From NCBI RefSeq assembly GCF_047553015.1, contig NZ_CP180212.1, positions 1,240,001 through 1,304,000 on the forward strand: a stretch of 64,000 bases of DNA. Reading direction: 5' to 3'. The position numbers were made by a program, and so were the translations under genes. Of the stretch, positions 7,543 to 14,610 are shown in pieces. The stretch comes from Carnobacterium_A sp047553015. GTDB taxonomy: Bacteria; Bacillota; Bacilli; Lactobacillales; Carnobacteriaceae. The notes under the pieces were generated by a model. The model was not told the origin of the DNA. It did not search any database and worked only from the letters and a program-made list of their open reading frames with translations. Positions within the stretch are counted from its first letter, which is position 1, and every line of letters starts with the position of its first letter.

Positions 7543-8694
7543 CTACTTGGTTTGGTAACGACATTTCCCATCTAAGAAAGTCGCTTTCAACGTTAAACTT
7601 GAATCTAAGACAATAAAGTCAGCTGCATAACCAGGAGCTATCTTGCCACAGTCATCTGCTATTTCTACACTTTTAGCGGGTACTATTGTTGCCATTTGAA
7701 TCGCCTCTTCTGGAGTAGCGATACCCCATTCAACAACATTTTTCACAGCATCTTTCAATTCTAATACGCTACCGGCTAAAGAACCACTTTCAAGACGAGC
7801 TGCGCCATCTTTGACTTCGACAGGGAATTCACCTAACTCATAGTGTCCTTCAGGCATCCCACCAGCCATCATGCAGTCTGTTATTAAAACTGTTTCTTTT
7901 CTGCCTCTAGCATTCATTAGGATATTAGCAGCTACCGGATGAACATGGTGGCCATCACAAATCAGTTCAGCAAAAACACCTTTTAAATCCATTGCTGCTC
8001 CAACCATGCCTGGTTCACGATGATTTAATGGACGCATGCCATTGTAGGTATGAACAAAAATGGATGCTCCTTTTTCAACAGCTAACTTCGCTTCTTCATA
8101 GGTTGCATCACTGTGTCCTAATGCTACATCAATATGATCCTTAACAGCATACTCAATAAACTCACTTACTCCTGTTCTTTCTGGTGCAAGCGCAATTTTT
8201 TTAATTGTGCCACTAGATAACTCTTGCCATTTTTTTAATTTTTCAATCGTTGGATCACCAAAATATTTTGGATTTTGAGCACCCTTATACTTTTCAGTAA
8301 AAAATGGACCTTCTAAAAAAATCCCTTTTATTTTTGCGCCAGTTACCTGTTTATAATTATCTCCAACCAGTTTAACAACCTGATCTAATTTTTCTGTTGA
8401 AGAAGTTAATGTTGTTGCTAAGAAAGAAGTAACCCCACAAGAAAGTAAGCCTTCTGAAATAACATTCAGACCTGCTGCATCTGTTGCCATTAAATCATGG
8501 TTTTTAAACCCATGAATATGCGTATCTACTAGACCGGGAGCAATGCTATAACCCGTATAATCGAGTATCTCCTTACTCGTGTTTGGTTTTTCTTTATAAA
8601 AATCCCCAAATTTTCCTTCTATTATTTCTAAATAACCTGGTCCTGTAACGTTATTTTCGAGAAAAAATTGTTCTGCAAAAATATATTTTGACAT
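7543..8694 (-). CDS. nagA: N-acetylglucosamine/N-acetylgalactosamine-6-phosphate deacetylase
   Basis: Amidohydrolase that removes acetate from amino-sugar 6-phosphates. Motifs: GLVDTHIHGFKNHDLM near residue 60 (metal-binding His-X-His), the IFLEGPF segment with its metal Glu, ALGHSDATYEEA, HTYNGMRPLNHREPG and LITDCMMAGGMPEG (catalytic Asp). The start at ATG 8694 follows AGAGGTGG; the GTG four codons upstream is less likely. The neighbours AgaS, mannose-family PTS and LacD point to GalNAc-6-P as the physiological substrate, so it could be called agaA. A hairpin with a T-run before it may lower its expression relative to the PTS genes. Confidence 0.92.
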   Translation of the reverse strand: MSKYIFAEQFFLENNVTGPGYLEIIEGKFGDFYKEKPNTSKEILDYTGYSIAPGLVDTHIHGFKNHDLMATDAAGLNVISEGLLSCGVTSFLATTLTSSTEKLDQVVKLVGDNYKQVTGAKIKGIFLEGPFFTEKYKGAQNPKYFGDPTIEKLKKWQELSSGTIKKIALAPERTGVSEFIEYAVKDHIDVALGHSDATYEEAKLAVEKGASIFVHTYNGMRPLNHREPGMVGAAMDLKGVFAELICDGHHVHPVAANILMNARGRKETVLITDCMMAGGMPEGHYELGEFPVEVKDGAARLESGSLAGSVLELKDAVKNVVEWGIATPEEAIQMATIVPAKSVEIADDCGKIAPGYAADFIVLDSSLTLKATFLDGKCRYQTK

Positions 8695-8739
8695 CACTTT
8701 TTCCACCTCTAATTTTTATTCATACTACAACTGTAACAC

Positions 8740-8761
8740 AAAAAGGGGAATAAATTCCCCC
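8740..8761 (-). terminator. Intra-operon terminator or attenuator before nagA
   Basis: The stem GGGGAAT / ATTCCCC with a two-base centre is followed on the minus strand by TTTTTG. It lies between the IID gene and nagA, so it may set the ratio of PTS to nagA-lacD message. Confidence 0.6.
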
Positions 8762-8770
8762 AATAAGTCT

Positions 8771-9628
8771 TTAGAATAATCCTACTAAACTACCAAGCAA
8801 ACCAATTAGAACAGTCATTCCGATTAATGTTAAAGGAGATTTTCCTTTTTTCAATAACCAATAACAAAAGAATGTATACGCTAATGGAAGTAATTTAGGC
8901 ATGATTTGGTCAATAACACCTTCTTGAATATTAACTGGAATCTCACCAGCTTGAATAACTAAGCCTAGTTTAAAGTTAACATAAGAAGCAACTAGAGCAC
9001 CAACAACAGCCAAACCAACAATAGAAGCTGCACGAGAGATTTTCTTTGTGCCTTCTTTTAGTGAAGAAATAGCTTTTGTACCTGTATTGTAACCATAGTG
9101 CATTAAGAAGAATCTTAAGCCAAAGTGAACAATATTAAATGCAATTAAGAAAATAATTGGTCCAGCGACGTTTCCTTGTGAAGAAAGTGAAGCCCCTATT
9201 CCACCTGCAATCGGTAAAAGTGTGAGCCAGAACATCGCATCGCCAATACCACCTAAGGGTCCCATTAAAGCAACTTTGATACCACGAATCGTTGCTCTGT
9301 CTTCTTTGTTTTCTTCCATTGCGATGATAATTCCTTGAACAAATGTTACTAAGAATGGGTGCGTATTAAAGAACTGCATATGGTCTAACAAAGCAACTGA
9401 AAGGTCACCCTCATCTTTGTGGATTTTTTTCAAGCCAGGTATCAAACCAAAAGTCCAACCACCACCTTGCATTCTTTCATAGTTAAACGAAGCTTGTAAA
9501 AGTAGAGAACGCCAAACCATTTTATTCAAATCTTTTTTAGTAATCACTTTTTCAATTGTCGGATCATTGTACGTATTTTTAATAAAATCTTCTTTGTTTA
9601 CTGTTGTCGTTGTCTCTTTAGATGCCAT
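8771..9628 (-). CDS. agaD: PTS mannose-family IID component (AgaD-like)
   Basis: Membrane component that with IIC forms the sugar channel of a mannose-family PTS. The family signature region is visible: LNKMVWRSLLLQASFNYERM, then FLVTFVQGIIIAMEE, then VALMGPLGGIGDAMFW, with hydrophobic segments in the C-terminal half. Length 285 residues, normal for IID. ATG 9628 is chosen because GAGGAGGACTACAGTG precedes it; a longer frame to 9658 has no such site. Its start overlaps the IIC stop by 11 bases, indicating translational coupling. Confidence 0.92.
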   Translation of the reverse strand: MASKETTTTVNKEDFIKNTYNDPTIEKVITKKDLNKMVWRSLLLQASFNYERMQGGGWTFGLIPGLKKIHKDEGDLSVALLDHMQFFNTHPFLVTFVQGIIIAMEENKEDRATIRGIKVALMGPLGGIGDAMFWLTLLPIAGGIGASLSSQGNVAGPIIFLIAFNIVHFGLRFFLMHYGYNTGTKAISSLKEGTKKISRAASIVGLAVVGALVASYVNFKLGLVIQAGEIPVNIQEGVIDQIMPKLLPLAYTFFCYWLLKKGKSPLTLIGMTVLIGLLGSLVGLF

Positions 9629-10406
9629 CACTGTAGTCCTCCTCTTCGTCAATACCACTAGCTACAACAGGCGTAGCCTTTGGAGTGTTTCCTTGGGACA
9701 TGTAGTCGTATCCAGCAATTGCAACTGCTAGAATAGCTACAGCTAGAATTGGTAAGTTTAAATAGGCTGCTGCGACAAATCCCATTGCGAAGAATGGAGC
9801 ATAAGACCATTTGAACATAATTTTAAGCAACATTGCAAAACCAACTGCTGGCATGATACCACCTGCAACACCTAAACCACTGATTAACCAAGCTGGCAAT
9901 AGTCCAACGATTCCTGCTGCTTGTTCTGCTCCGAAATAAATAGGCAAGAATGAAATAGTAAAGAAGAAAATGAATAAGAATAAAGGTCCCATGTAATTCA
10001 AACGATCAATGGCTTTTGTATTGCCTTCCATAGCGTACGTATCCATTTTGTGCATAATTGGAGAATAAGCTGTAAATAATAATGTAATAAGAGCTTGTCC
10101 TGCAACTGCGAAAGGAACCGCAATTCCGACAGCTACTTCTGGTGCTTGACCCGATAAGATAGCGAAAGCTGTACCAATAATTCCACCAATTACAACGTTT
10201 GGTGGTTGAGCACCAGCAAGTGGCACCATTCCTGCCCAAACAAGTTCTAATGTTGCACCCGCGATTAAACCGGTTGTGAAATCTCCTAATATAAGTCCTA
10301 CAACTGCCCCTGTAACAATGGGTCTGTGTATATGTGTTAAGCCGTTAAATTGGTCAATTCCGGCAATTCCAGCCCATAGGCCAATCAGTAATGCTTGAAT
10401 AAACAT
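9618..10406 (-). CDS. agaC: PTS mannose-family IIC component (AgaC-like)
   Basis: Polytopic membrane protein of a mannose-family PTS. The sequence has the IIC hallmarks IDQFNGLTHIHRPIVTGAV and GLIAGATLELVWAGMVPLAGAQPP near the N-terminus. Several further hydrophobic helices follow, and the short acidic tail is EEEDYSD. Length 262 residues fits. The ribosome site GGGAGGAAACAAC is strong. It forms a unit with IIB upstream and IID downstream. The encoded system most likely takes up GalNAc or galactosamine, judged from AgaS, the deacetylase and LacD. Confidence 0.92.
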   Translation of the reverse strand: MFIQALLIGLWAGIAGIDQFNGLTHIHRPIVTGAVVGLILGDFTTGLIAGATLELVWAGMVPLAGAQPPNVVIGGIIGTAFAILSGQAPEVAVGIAVPFAVAGQALITLLFTAYSPIMHKMDTYAMEGNTKAIDRLNYMGPLFLFIFFFTISFLPIYFGAEQAAGIVGLLPAWLISGLGVAGGIMPAVGFAMLLKIMFKWSYAPFFAMGFVAAAYLNLPILAVAILAVAIAGYDYMSQGNTPKATPVVASGIDEEEDYSDGI

Positions 10407-10434
10407 GTTGTTTCCTCCCTTATCTTTTTGCTAG

Positions 10435-10914
10435 TTAGATTTTTGTCATTAAATCGAAACCACGTTCATTGGGTATGCCTTTTACTTCTAGCTTAACTCC
10501 TAAAGCAGTAAGTTTTTTAAATATAGCAATATCACTTTCATCGACAGATACAACTGGAGATATTTGTTTCTTTCCTTCAGAAAAATGTAGATTGCCAATA
10601 TTGATTTCTTTTAATGGTACTCCTCCTTCGACAAGTCTCAATGCATCTTCGGGTGTCCGCACAACAAGTAAAATCTTTTGGTGAGGTGCAGCTTTATCAA
10701 TGATGCGAATGGTTTTTTCAATAGTAAAGAAACGGCTTTGAGCTGTTTCTGGTAAGACCATGTCCATTAAGTTTTGTTGGACCTCGTCTGTCGCTACTTC
10801 ATCGTTAGCCACAATGACTAAATTTGCCCCTAGGGTATTGGTCCAAGTCATTCCGACTTGACCATGTATTAAACGGTTATCAATTCGTGTTAATAAAATA
10901 TTCGGTGTTCCCAT
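10435..10914 (-). CDS. agaB: PTS mannose-family IIB component (AgaB/AgaV-like)
   Basis: Cytoplasmic phosphotransfer protein that passes phosphate from IIA to the incoming sugar. The active-site His lies in TRIDNRLIHGQVG near residue 18, as in all mannose-family IIB proteins. Further family segments are VIVANDEVATDEV and INIGNLHFSEGKKQ. The latter GN.H segment is typical of the AgaB and AgaV subgroup. Length 159 residues is normal. It lies between agaS and the IIC gene. Confidence 0.92.
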   Translation of the reverse strand: MGTPNILLTRIDNRLIHGQVGMTWTNTLGANLVIVANDEVATDEVQQNLMDMVLPETAQSRFFTIEKTIRIIDKAAPHQKILLVVRTPEDALRLVEGGVPLKEINIGNLHFSEGKKQISPVVSVDESDIAIFKKLTALGVKLEVKGIPNERGFDLMTKI

Positions 10915-10942
10915 AGATCATTCCTCCTATTAGTGTTGGTTT

Positions 10943-12112
10943 TTATTCGCTATAATCGTAAATCGTTACACCTTTAACAATGCGGTTAACCGTTCCAGTT
11001 GGTGATGGTGTATCTGGTTTATTTCCTACTTTGATAGAGGAAAGCAGTGAAACAGTTTGACCATAGATCACATATGGTAGAGCTAGGTATGCGTCTGGTA
11101 CATCTTTGCCTTCTTTACCAAATGAGAATGCAGCACCATCAAAGTTTTGTTCTCCTGTTGTTTCAATTGCAATAACTGATTGAGCAATACCATCTAATTT
11201 TAATTCTTTTAAAATATCTAAATCATATTTACGTGTGTAAGCTTGATTGGAAACAAATACAAAAACCAGTGCTTTTTCATTTACAAATGATTTTGGTCCA
11301 TGTCTAAATCCTAATGATGAATCAAAAGCTGTCACAACTTTTCCTGCTGTTAACTCAAGTACTTTTAATTGCGCTTCTCTTGTTAAACCTTCGAGACTTC
11401 CTGAGCCTAAATAAATAATACGGTCAAAATCGCCGTCAATCACTTCTTGAATTTCTGATACTCTTTCAACAACTGATGAACCCATTTGACGAATCGTCTT
11501 AACATAAGCTGCTTTTTCGTCTTCTTTTGCTGTATCAAAAACCAATAAGGCCGTTAGTGTCATACATGAAAAGCTTCCTGTCATAGCAAAACCTTGGTCA
11601 TTTGAGCGTTCAGGCATCAGTAACAATAAATTATTTTTATCGCCCTTTGCTCGTTTTGCTAATTCGCCTTCTTTGGCACAAGTGATGGTTAGTTGATAGA
11701 AATCTTTTACTATTTGTTCGCCTAACTCGACACTAGCTACACTTTCTGGGCTGTTCCCACTTCTTGCAAATGAAACCAATAACGTTGGTACATCTGATTT
11801 CAAAAATTGATAAGGATTAGAAACCAGTGTTGTTGTAGGTATGGCAGCTAAATCCCATTGTTTTTCGTCAACTTTGCCTTTTAAATAAGGTGTAATCGTT
11901 TCTCCCACATAAGCAGAAGTACCTGCTCCTGTAAAAATAACGCGCATAGTATCATGTTTTGTTGTTAACTTCTCGAAGAACTCTTCTATATCTTTTTTTC
12001 TTTCTGTATAAGCTGTGTAAGCTTCTTCCCATAAGTCAGGTTGTTGTGCAATCTCTCTTGTCGTAATTGTTGCACCTAAATTTTCTAATTCTTCTTCATT
12101 TAATGTGAACAA
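10943..12112 (-). CDS. agaS: AgaS-type galactosamine-6-phosphate deaminase/isomerase (SIS domains)
   Basis: Converts galactosamine 6-phosphate to tagatose 6-phosphate and ammonia in the cytoplasm. Two SIS (sugar isomerase) domains are visible: one around MRVIFTGAGTSAYVGE and LVSFARSGNSPESVA (phosphosugar-binding Ser-rich loop), the second around IIYLGSGSLEGLTREAQLK with SSLGFRHGPKSF. Length 389 residues fits AgaS rather than the shorter NagB family. It is the third gene of the operon, between IIA and IIB. Together with the deacetylase and LacD it defines the GalNAc pathway. Confidence 0.9.
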   Translation of the reverse strand: MFTLNEEELENLGATITTREIAQQPDLWEEAYTAYTERKKDIEEFFEKLTTKHDTMRVIFTGAGTSAYVGETITPYLKGKVDEKQWDLAAIPTTTLVSNPYQFLKSDVPTLLVSFARSGNSPESVASVELGEQIVKDFYQLTITCAKEGELAKRAKGDKNNLLLLMPERSNDQGFAMTGSFSCMTLTALLVFDTAKEDEKAAYVKTIRQMGSSVVERVSEIQEVIDGDFDRIIYLGSGSLEGLTREAQLKVLELTAGKVVTAFDSSLGFRHGPKSFVNEKALVFVFVSNQAYTRKYDLDILKELKLDGIAQSVIAIETTGEQNFDGAAFSFGKEGKDVPDAYLALPYVIYGQTVSLLSSIKVGNKPDTPSPTGTVNRIVKGVTIYDYSE

Positions 12113-12128
12113 GTTTAAACACTCCTCT

Positions 12129-12557
12129 TTATATTCCGTCTTCCATTTCTGAATCGACGCTATTTTTTTTCTTTTGGATAAATTCTTGTAAACCCTCTTT
12201 ACCCGACACTAAAACTTTGGAAACAAACTCTTCTAAACTTAACTCTCGACTAAAACTACCGTCTAACAAAGCCGGTAAATTCGTTCCTGAAACGACTCTT
12301 AGTTTTTCTTTTTTTGTAGAAAGAATAACCGATTGATTGAACGGTGTTCCACCAGGAATATCGGTAAAAATAACCGTTCCTTGACCTTGCTCAACTGATT
12401 CAACAGCTATTCTCAGTGATTCTTGTAAATCCTCTGAACCCATTCCTTCTGAAAAATCAACCACTTGAAAGCCTTCTTGTTTTCCGGCAATGAGTTGGAT
12501 AGATGAATTTAATCCGCTTGCAAATTCTCCGTGACCACTTAAAACAATTCCAATCAT
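12129..12557 (-). CDS. agaF: PTS mannose-family IIA component (AgaF-like)
   Basis: Receives phosphate from HPr and passes it to IIB. The N-terminal MIGIVLSGHGEFASGL contains the expected active-site His near residue 9. The later VIFTDIPGGTPFNQS segment is a family signature. Length 142 residues fits. It lies 17 bases after the regulator gene and has a good AAGAAGGA ribosome site. Confidence 0.92.
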   Translation of the reverse strand: MIGIVLSGHGEFASGLNSSIQLIAGKQEGFQVVDFSEGMGSEDLQESLRIAVESVEQGQGTVIFTDIPGGTPFNQSVILSTKKEKLRVVSGTNLPALLDGSFSRELSLEEFVSKVLVSGKEGLQEFIQKKKNSVDSEMEDGI

Positions 12558-12574
12558 TTTATTCCTTCTTTCTT

Positions 12575-13300
12575 TTATTTAGAATGTCGAACGTTATAGA
12601 CAAATTGATCACTTCTTGCCACACTACTTGTATACTCAATAACAATATTTTGTTTATTGTAAGACGTTCGTTGAATCCTTAAACACGATGAAAAGAAAGA
12701 AACTTCTAGCATCTCTGCTTCCTCGTCTGTGACAAGGCTAGCCGAGAATTCTTCATCAGCAATTTTAACTGTTTGATTGTAATCTTCTTTAAAAATTTCA
12801 TATAAAGGCCGGGTAGATAATTTTTCTTTAGTTAAATTGGGAAATAAATAAGCAGGTATATAACTGATTTCAAACATCATCGGTTCTGTATTTGCTAAAC
12901 GAATTCGCTCTAATCGATAAATTTCTTCTCCTTCTTTTAATCCCATTTGTTTGGCAAGTATCGGATTAACAGCATCTAATTCAAACGTCACAACAATTGT
13001 TTTTGGCTCTTTTCCTAGTTGACGCATGTGATCTGTAAAACTATAATTATCCATTAAATTTTTTCGTTCTTTTAACGCCCCAGATACAAATGTTCCTCGC
13101 CCATGTCTTTTGTAAATGTACCCTGAATTTTCTAATTCTGCTAAAGCTAAACGAACCGTTGTCCGACTCACATCGTACAATTGACAAATATCTCTTTCTG
13201 ACATCATTTTGTCATTTGGTTGCATTTTTTTAGTAATATTAGCAATTAGAATATCTACAAGTTGGACATATAAAGGCGTTGCGCTATTTTTCTCAATCAT
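12575..13300 (-). CDS. agaR: GntR-family (HutC/UTRA) regulator of the aga operon
   Basis: Transcription factor with an N-terminal winged helix-turn-helix (MMSERDICQLYDVSRTTVRLALAELENSGYI, residues about 37-67). A C-terminal UTRA effector domain follows (EEIYRLERIRLANTEPMMFEIS onward). It is the first gene of the operon, and a palindromic operator overlies its own transcription start, so autoregulation and repression of the whole operon are likely. By analogy with other HutC-type regulators the effector would be a phosphorylated amino sugar; this is an inference. GGAGGGACACGA precedes the ATG. Confidence 0.9.
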   Translation of the reverse strand: MIEKNSATPLYVQLVDILIANITKKMQPNDKMMSERDICQLYDVSRTTVRLALAELENSGYIYKRHGRGTFVSGALKERKNLMDNYSFTDHMRQLGKEPKTIVVTFELDAVNPILAKQMGLKEGEEIYRLERIRLANTEPMMFEISYIPAYLFPNLTKEKLSTRPLYEIFKEDYNQTVKIADEEFSASLVTDEEAEMLEVSFFSSCLRIQRTSYNKQNIVIEYTSSVARSDQFVYNVRHSK

Positions 13301-13312
13301 TCGTGTCCCTCC

Positions 13313-13350
13313 AACTCAACTGGTAACTACTGGTAACTACCAGCTGAGTT
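13313..13350. promoter_or_regulatory. AgaR operator (nested palindromes)
   Basis: The outer inverted repeat AACTCAaCTGGTA / TACCAGcTGAGTT (13313-13325 and 13338-13350, one mismatch) contains a core TGGTAACTACCA at 13331-13342. A second TGGTAACTAC copy lies in tandem. TGGT-N4-ACCA is the usual form of GntR/HutC sites. It begins right after the -10 box of the operon promoter, a position that would block transcription. Confidence 0.75.
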
Positions 13351-13351
13351 A

Positions 13352-13380
13352 AATATAAATCAAATCAGTCAGACTGTCAA
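13352..13380 (-). promoter_or_regulatory. Sigma-A promoter of the aga operon
   Basis: On the minus strand TTGACA (13375-13380) and TATATT (13352-13357) are separated by exactly 17 bases, which is near consensus. A weak cre-like sequence, AGAAAACGCTATCT at 13382-13395 with two mismatches to TGWAANCGNTNWCA, lies just upstream of the -35. Confidence 0.8.
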
Positions 13381-13400
13381 TAGAAAACGCTATCTTTTTC

Positions 13401-13452
13401 AAAAAAAAAGTATGTTTACCTTATAGTTGTCGACTAATAAGGTAAACATACT
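13401..13452 (-). terminator. Terminator after the ROK kinase gene
   Basis: A 16-base perfect stem (AGTATGTTTACCTTAT with its complement at 13437-13452) is followed on the minus strand by nine T. It separates the phosphorylase/kinase operon from the aga operon promoter. Confidence 0.9.
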
Positions 13453-13459
13453 TATTTAT

Positions 13460-14359
13460 TTATTTAAAGACACTTAAACCAGCACCTAAAATTCCATTAT
13501 CCTGTGCTAGTTGACTAATAAATAACCGTTCTAAAAAAGATTTTTGTTCTTCAATCAAATAATGGTTCAACTTTTCTTTTATACTTGTCAGTAAAAAAGG
13601 ATTATGAACAATTACGCTGCCACCAAAAACAATTTTCTGTGGATCAATTAGGCTAGTTACCGCATAAATGCCTTGTGCTAGATTATCAGCAACCTCTTCA
13701 ATAATTGCTTGATAGCCTTCAACACCTTTAGAATACTGTTCAAAAACCTCTTTAGTCGTTATTTCTTTTAACCCTAATTTTTTTTCTGCTAGACGTTGAA
13801 TTGCTGGCCCAGATCCAACTTGTTCTAAGCGTTGATTTTTTGAACCATTGGACTCTGGCAGGACAGGAATTAAGCCCAATTCTCCAGCAAAACCTGCTCC
13901 TCTGAGAAATTCACCATTATGGATTGTCGTACAAGAAACGCCTGTACTAATCGTCATGTAGACAAAAGTTTCTTCTTGACTCATTTGTGCCATTTTCCAT
14001 TCTGCATAAGCAGCCATGTAAACGTCATTATCAATCACGATTGTTTCCACATCAAATCGTTCTTTTAGTCGACTGACAACTGGAAAATCTTTCCAAGGAA
14101 TATTATTTTGAAATACGGCTATTCCGTTGATTCTATCTACTTTACCCGGAACACCTACTCCTATACCTGTTATTTCATTTAAAGAAGTAGCTGAATCAGA
14201 TAGTACCTGATTTACTAATTGAACCACTTGCTCAAAAAGCGTTTCGCAATTGGTTACATCACTTTTCACTTCGATTCGATGATGCCATTCACCTGCTTCT
14301 GTCACTAGTGCGGCCGCAATTTTTGTGCCACCAATATCTAAAGCAATAGCTTTTTTCAT
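13460..14359 (-). CDS. ROK-family sugar kinase lacking the zinc motif, candidate GalNAc kinase
   Basis: Has the ROK/ASKHA fold: a phosphate-1 motif AIALDIGGTKIAAAL at the N-terminus, the catalytic Asp112 in VIDNDVYMAAYAEW, and MTISTGVSCTTIHNG. The usual ROK zinc motif (CXCGXXGCXE) should follow GELG near residue 160. It is absent, replaced by a cysteine-free stretch (LIPVLPESNGSKNQRLEQ). Zinc-less ROK proteins exist, so this is not proof of inactivity. No DNA-binding domain is present, so it is a kinase rather than a repressor. It lies downstream of the GH112 phosphorylase and upstream of the aga operon. I infer that it phosphorylates cytoplasmic GalNAc or GlcNAc at C6. Glucose is an alternative substrate. 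Confidence 0.75.
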   Translation of the reverse strand: MKKAIALDIGGTKIAAALVTEAGEWHHRIEVKSDVTNCETLFEQVVQLVNQVLSDSATSLNEITGIGVGVPGKVDRINGIAVFQNNIPWKDFPVVSRLKERFDVETIVIDNDVYMAAYAEWKMAQMSQEETFVYMTISTGVSCTTIHNGEFLRGAGFAGELGLIPVLPESNGSKNQRLEQVGSGPAIQRLAEKKLGLKEITTKEVFEQYSKGVEGYQAIIEEVADNLAQGIYAVTSLIDPQKIVFGGSVIVHNPFLLTSIKEKLNHYLIEEQKSFLERLFISQLAQDNGILGAGLSVFK

Positions 14360-14389
14360 TTGTACACTCCCTTTTTCTTATCTAGTAAA

Positions 14390-14432
14390 AACGAAAACTT
14401 TATCAAAGCAAGAAAATTGCTTCAATAAAGTC
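14390..14432 (-). terminator. Terminator or attenuator between the phosphorylase operon and the ROK kinase
   Basis: An imperfect inverted repeat (CTTTATcAAAGCAA with TTGCTTcAATAAAG, 14398-14430) is followed on the minus strand by TTTTCGTTTTT. It would reduce read-through into the ROK gene, which may have its own weak promoter. Confidence 0.55.
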
Positions 14433-14442
14433 TTCAACTCTT

Positions 14443-14610
14443 TTAAACGTATTTTTGATTATAATTGTACAATAGACCTAGTAATCCAGTTAAACCAACG
14501 AGCATGATACCCAATTCGATTTTACCCGTATTTCTTTGTCCAATAATAACTAGTGCTAAACTAATGACAAAAATAATGAGCTTAATGATTATCCACGTAC
14601 GCTGTTTCAT
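14443..14610 (-). CDS. Small two-helix membrane protein (DUF6903-like)
   Basis: A 55-residue protein with two hydrophobic segments, WIIIKLIIFVISLALVIIG and IELGIMLVGLTGLLGLLYN, separated by a short charged loop. I recall small proteins of this kind (DUF6903) encoded next to GH112 phosphorylase genes, but the function is unknown. ATG 14610 is preceded by GGGAGGAATACAC. The start overlaps the phosphorylase stop by four bases, so it is translationally coupled to it. It may assist the ABC importer, which is speculation. Confidence 0.65.
   Translation of the reverse strand: MKQRTWIIIKLIIFVISLALVIIGQRNTGKIELGIMLVGLTGLLGLLYNYNQKYV

Noticed and set aside
7529..7564. Twelve-codon N-terminal extension of LacD
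   Set aside because: The extension lies before the AGGGGAGATTAT ribosome site and overlaps nagA; family members begin at the downstream Met.
13318..13342. Tandem TGGTAACTAC repeat considered as a CRISPR-like or mobile-element end
   Set aside because: Only two copies, explained as overlapping half-sites of a GntR operator.
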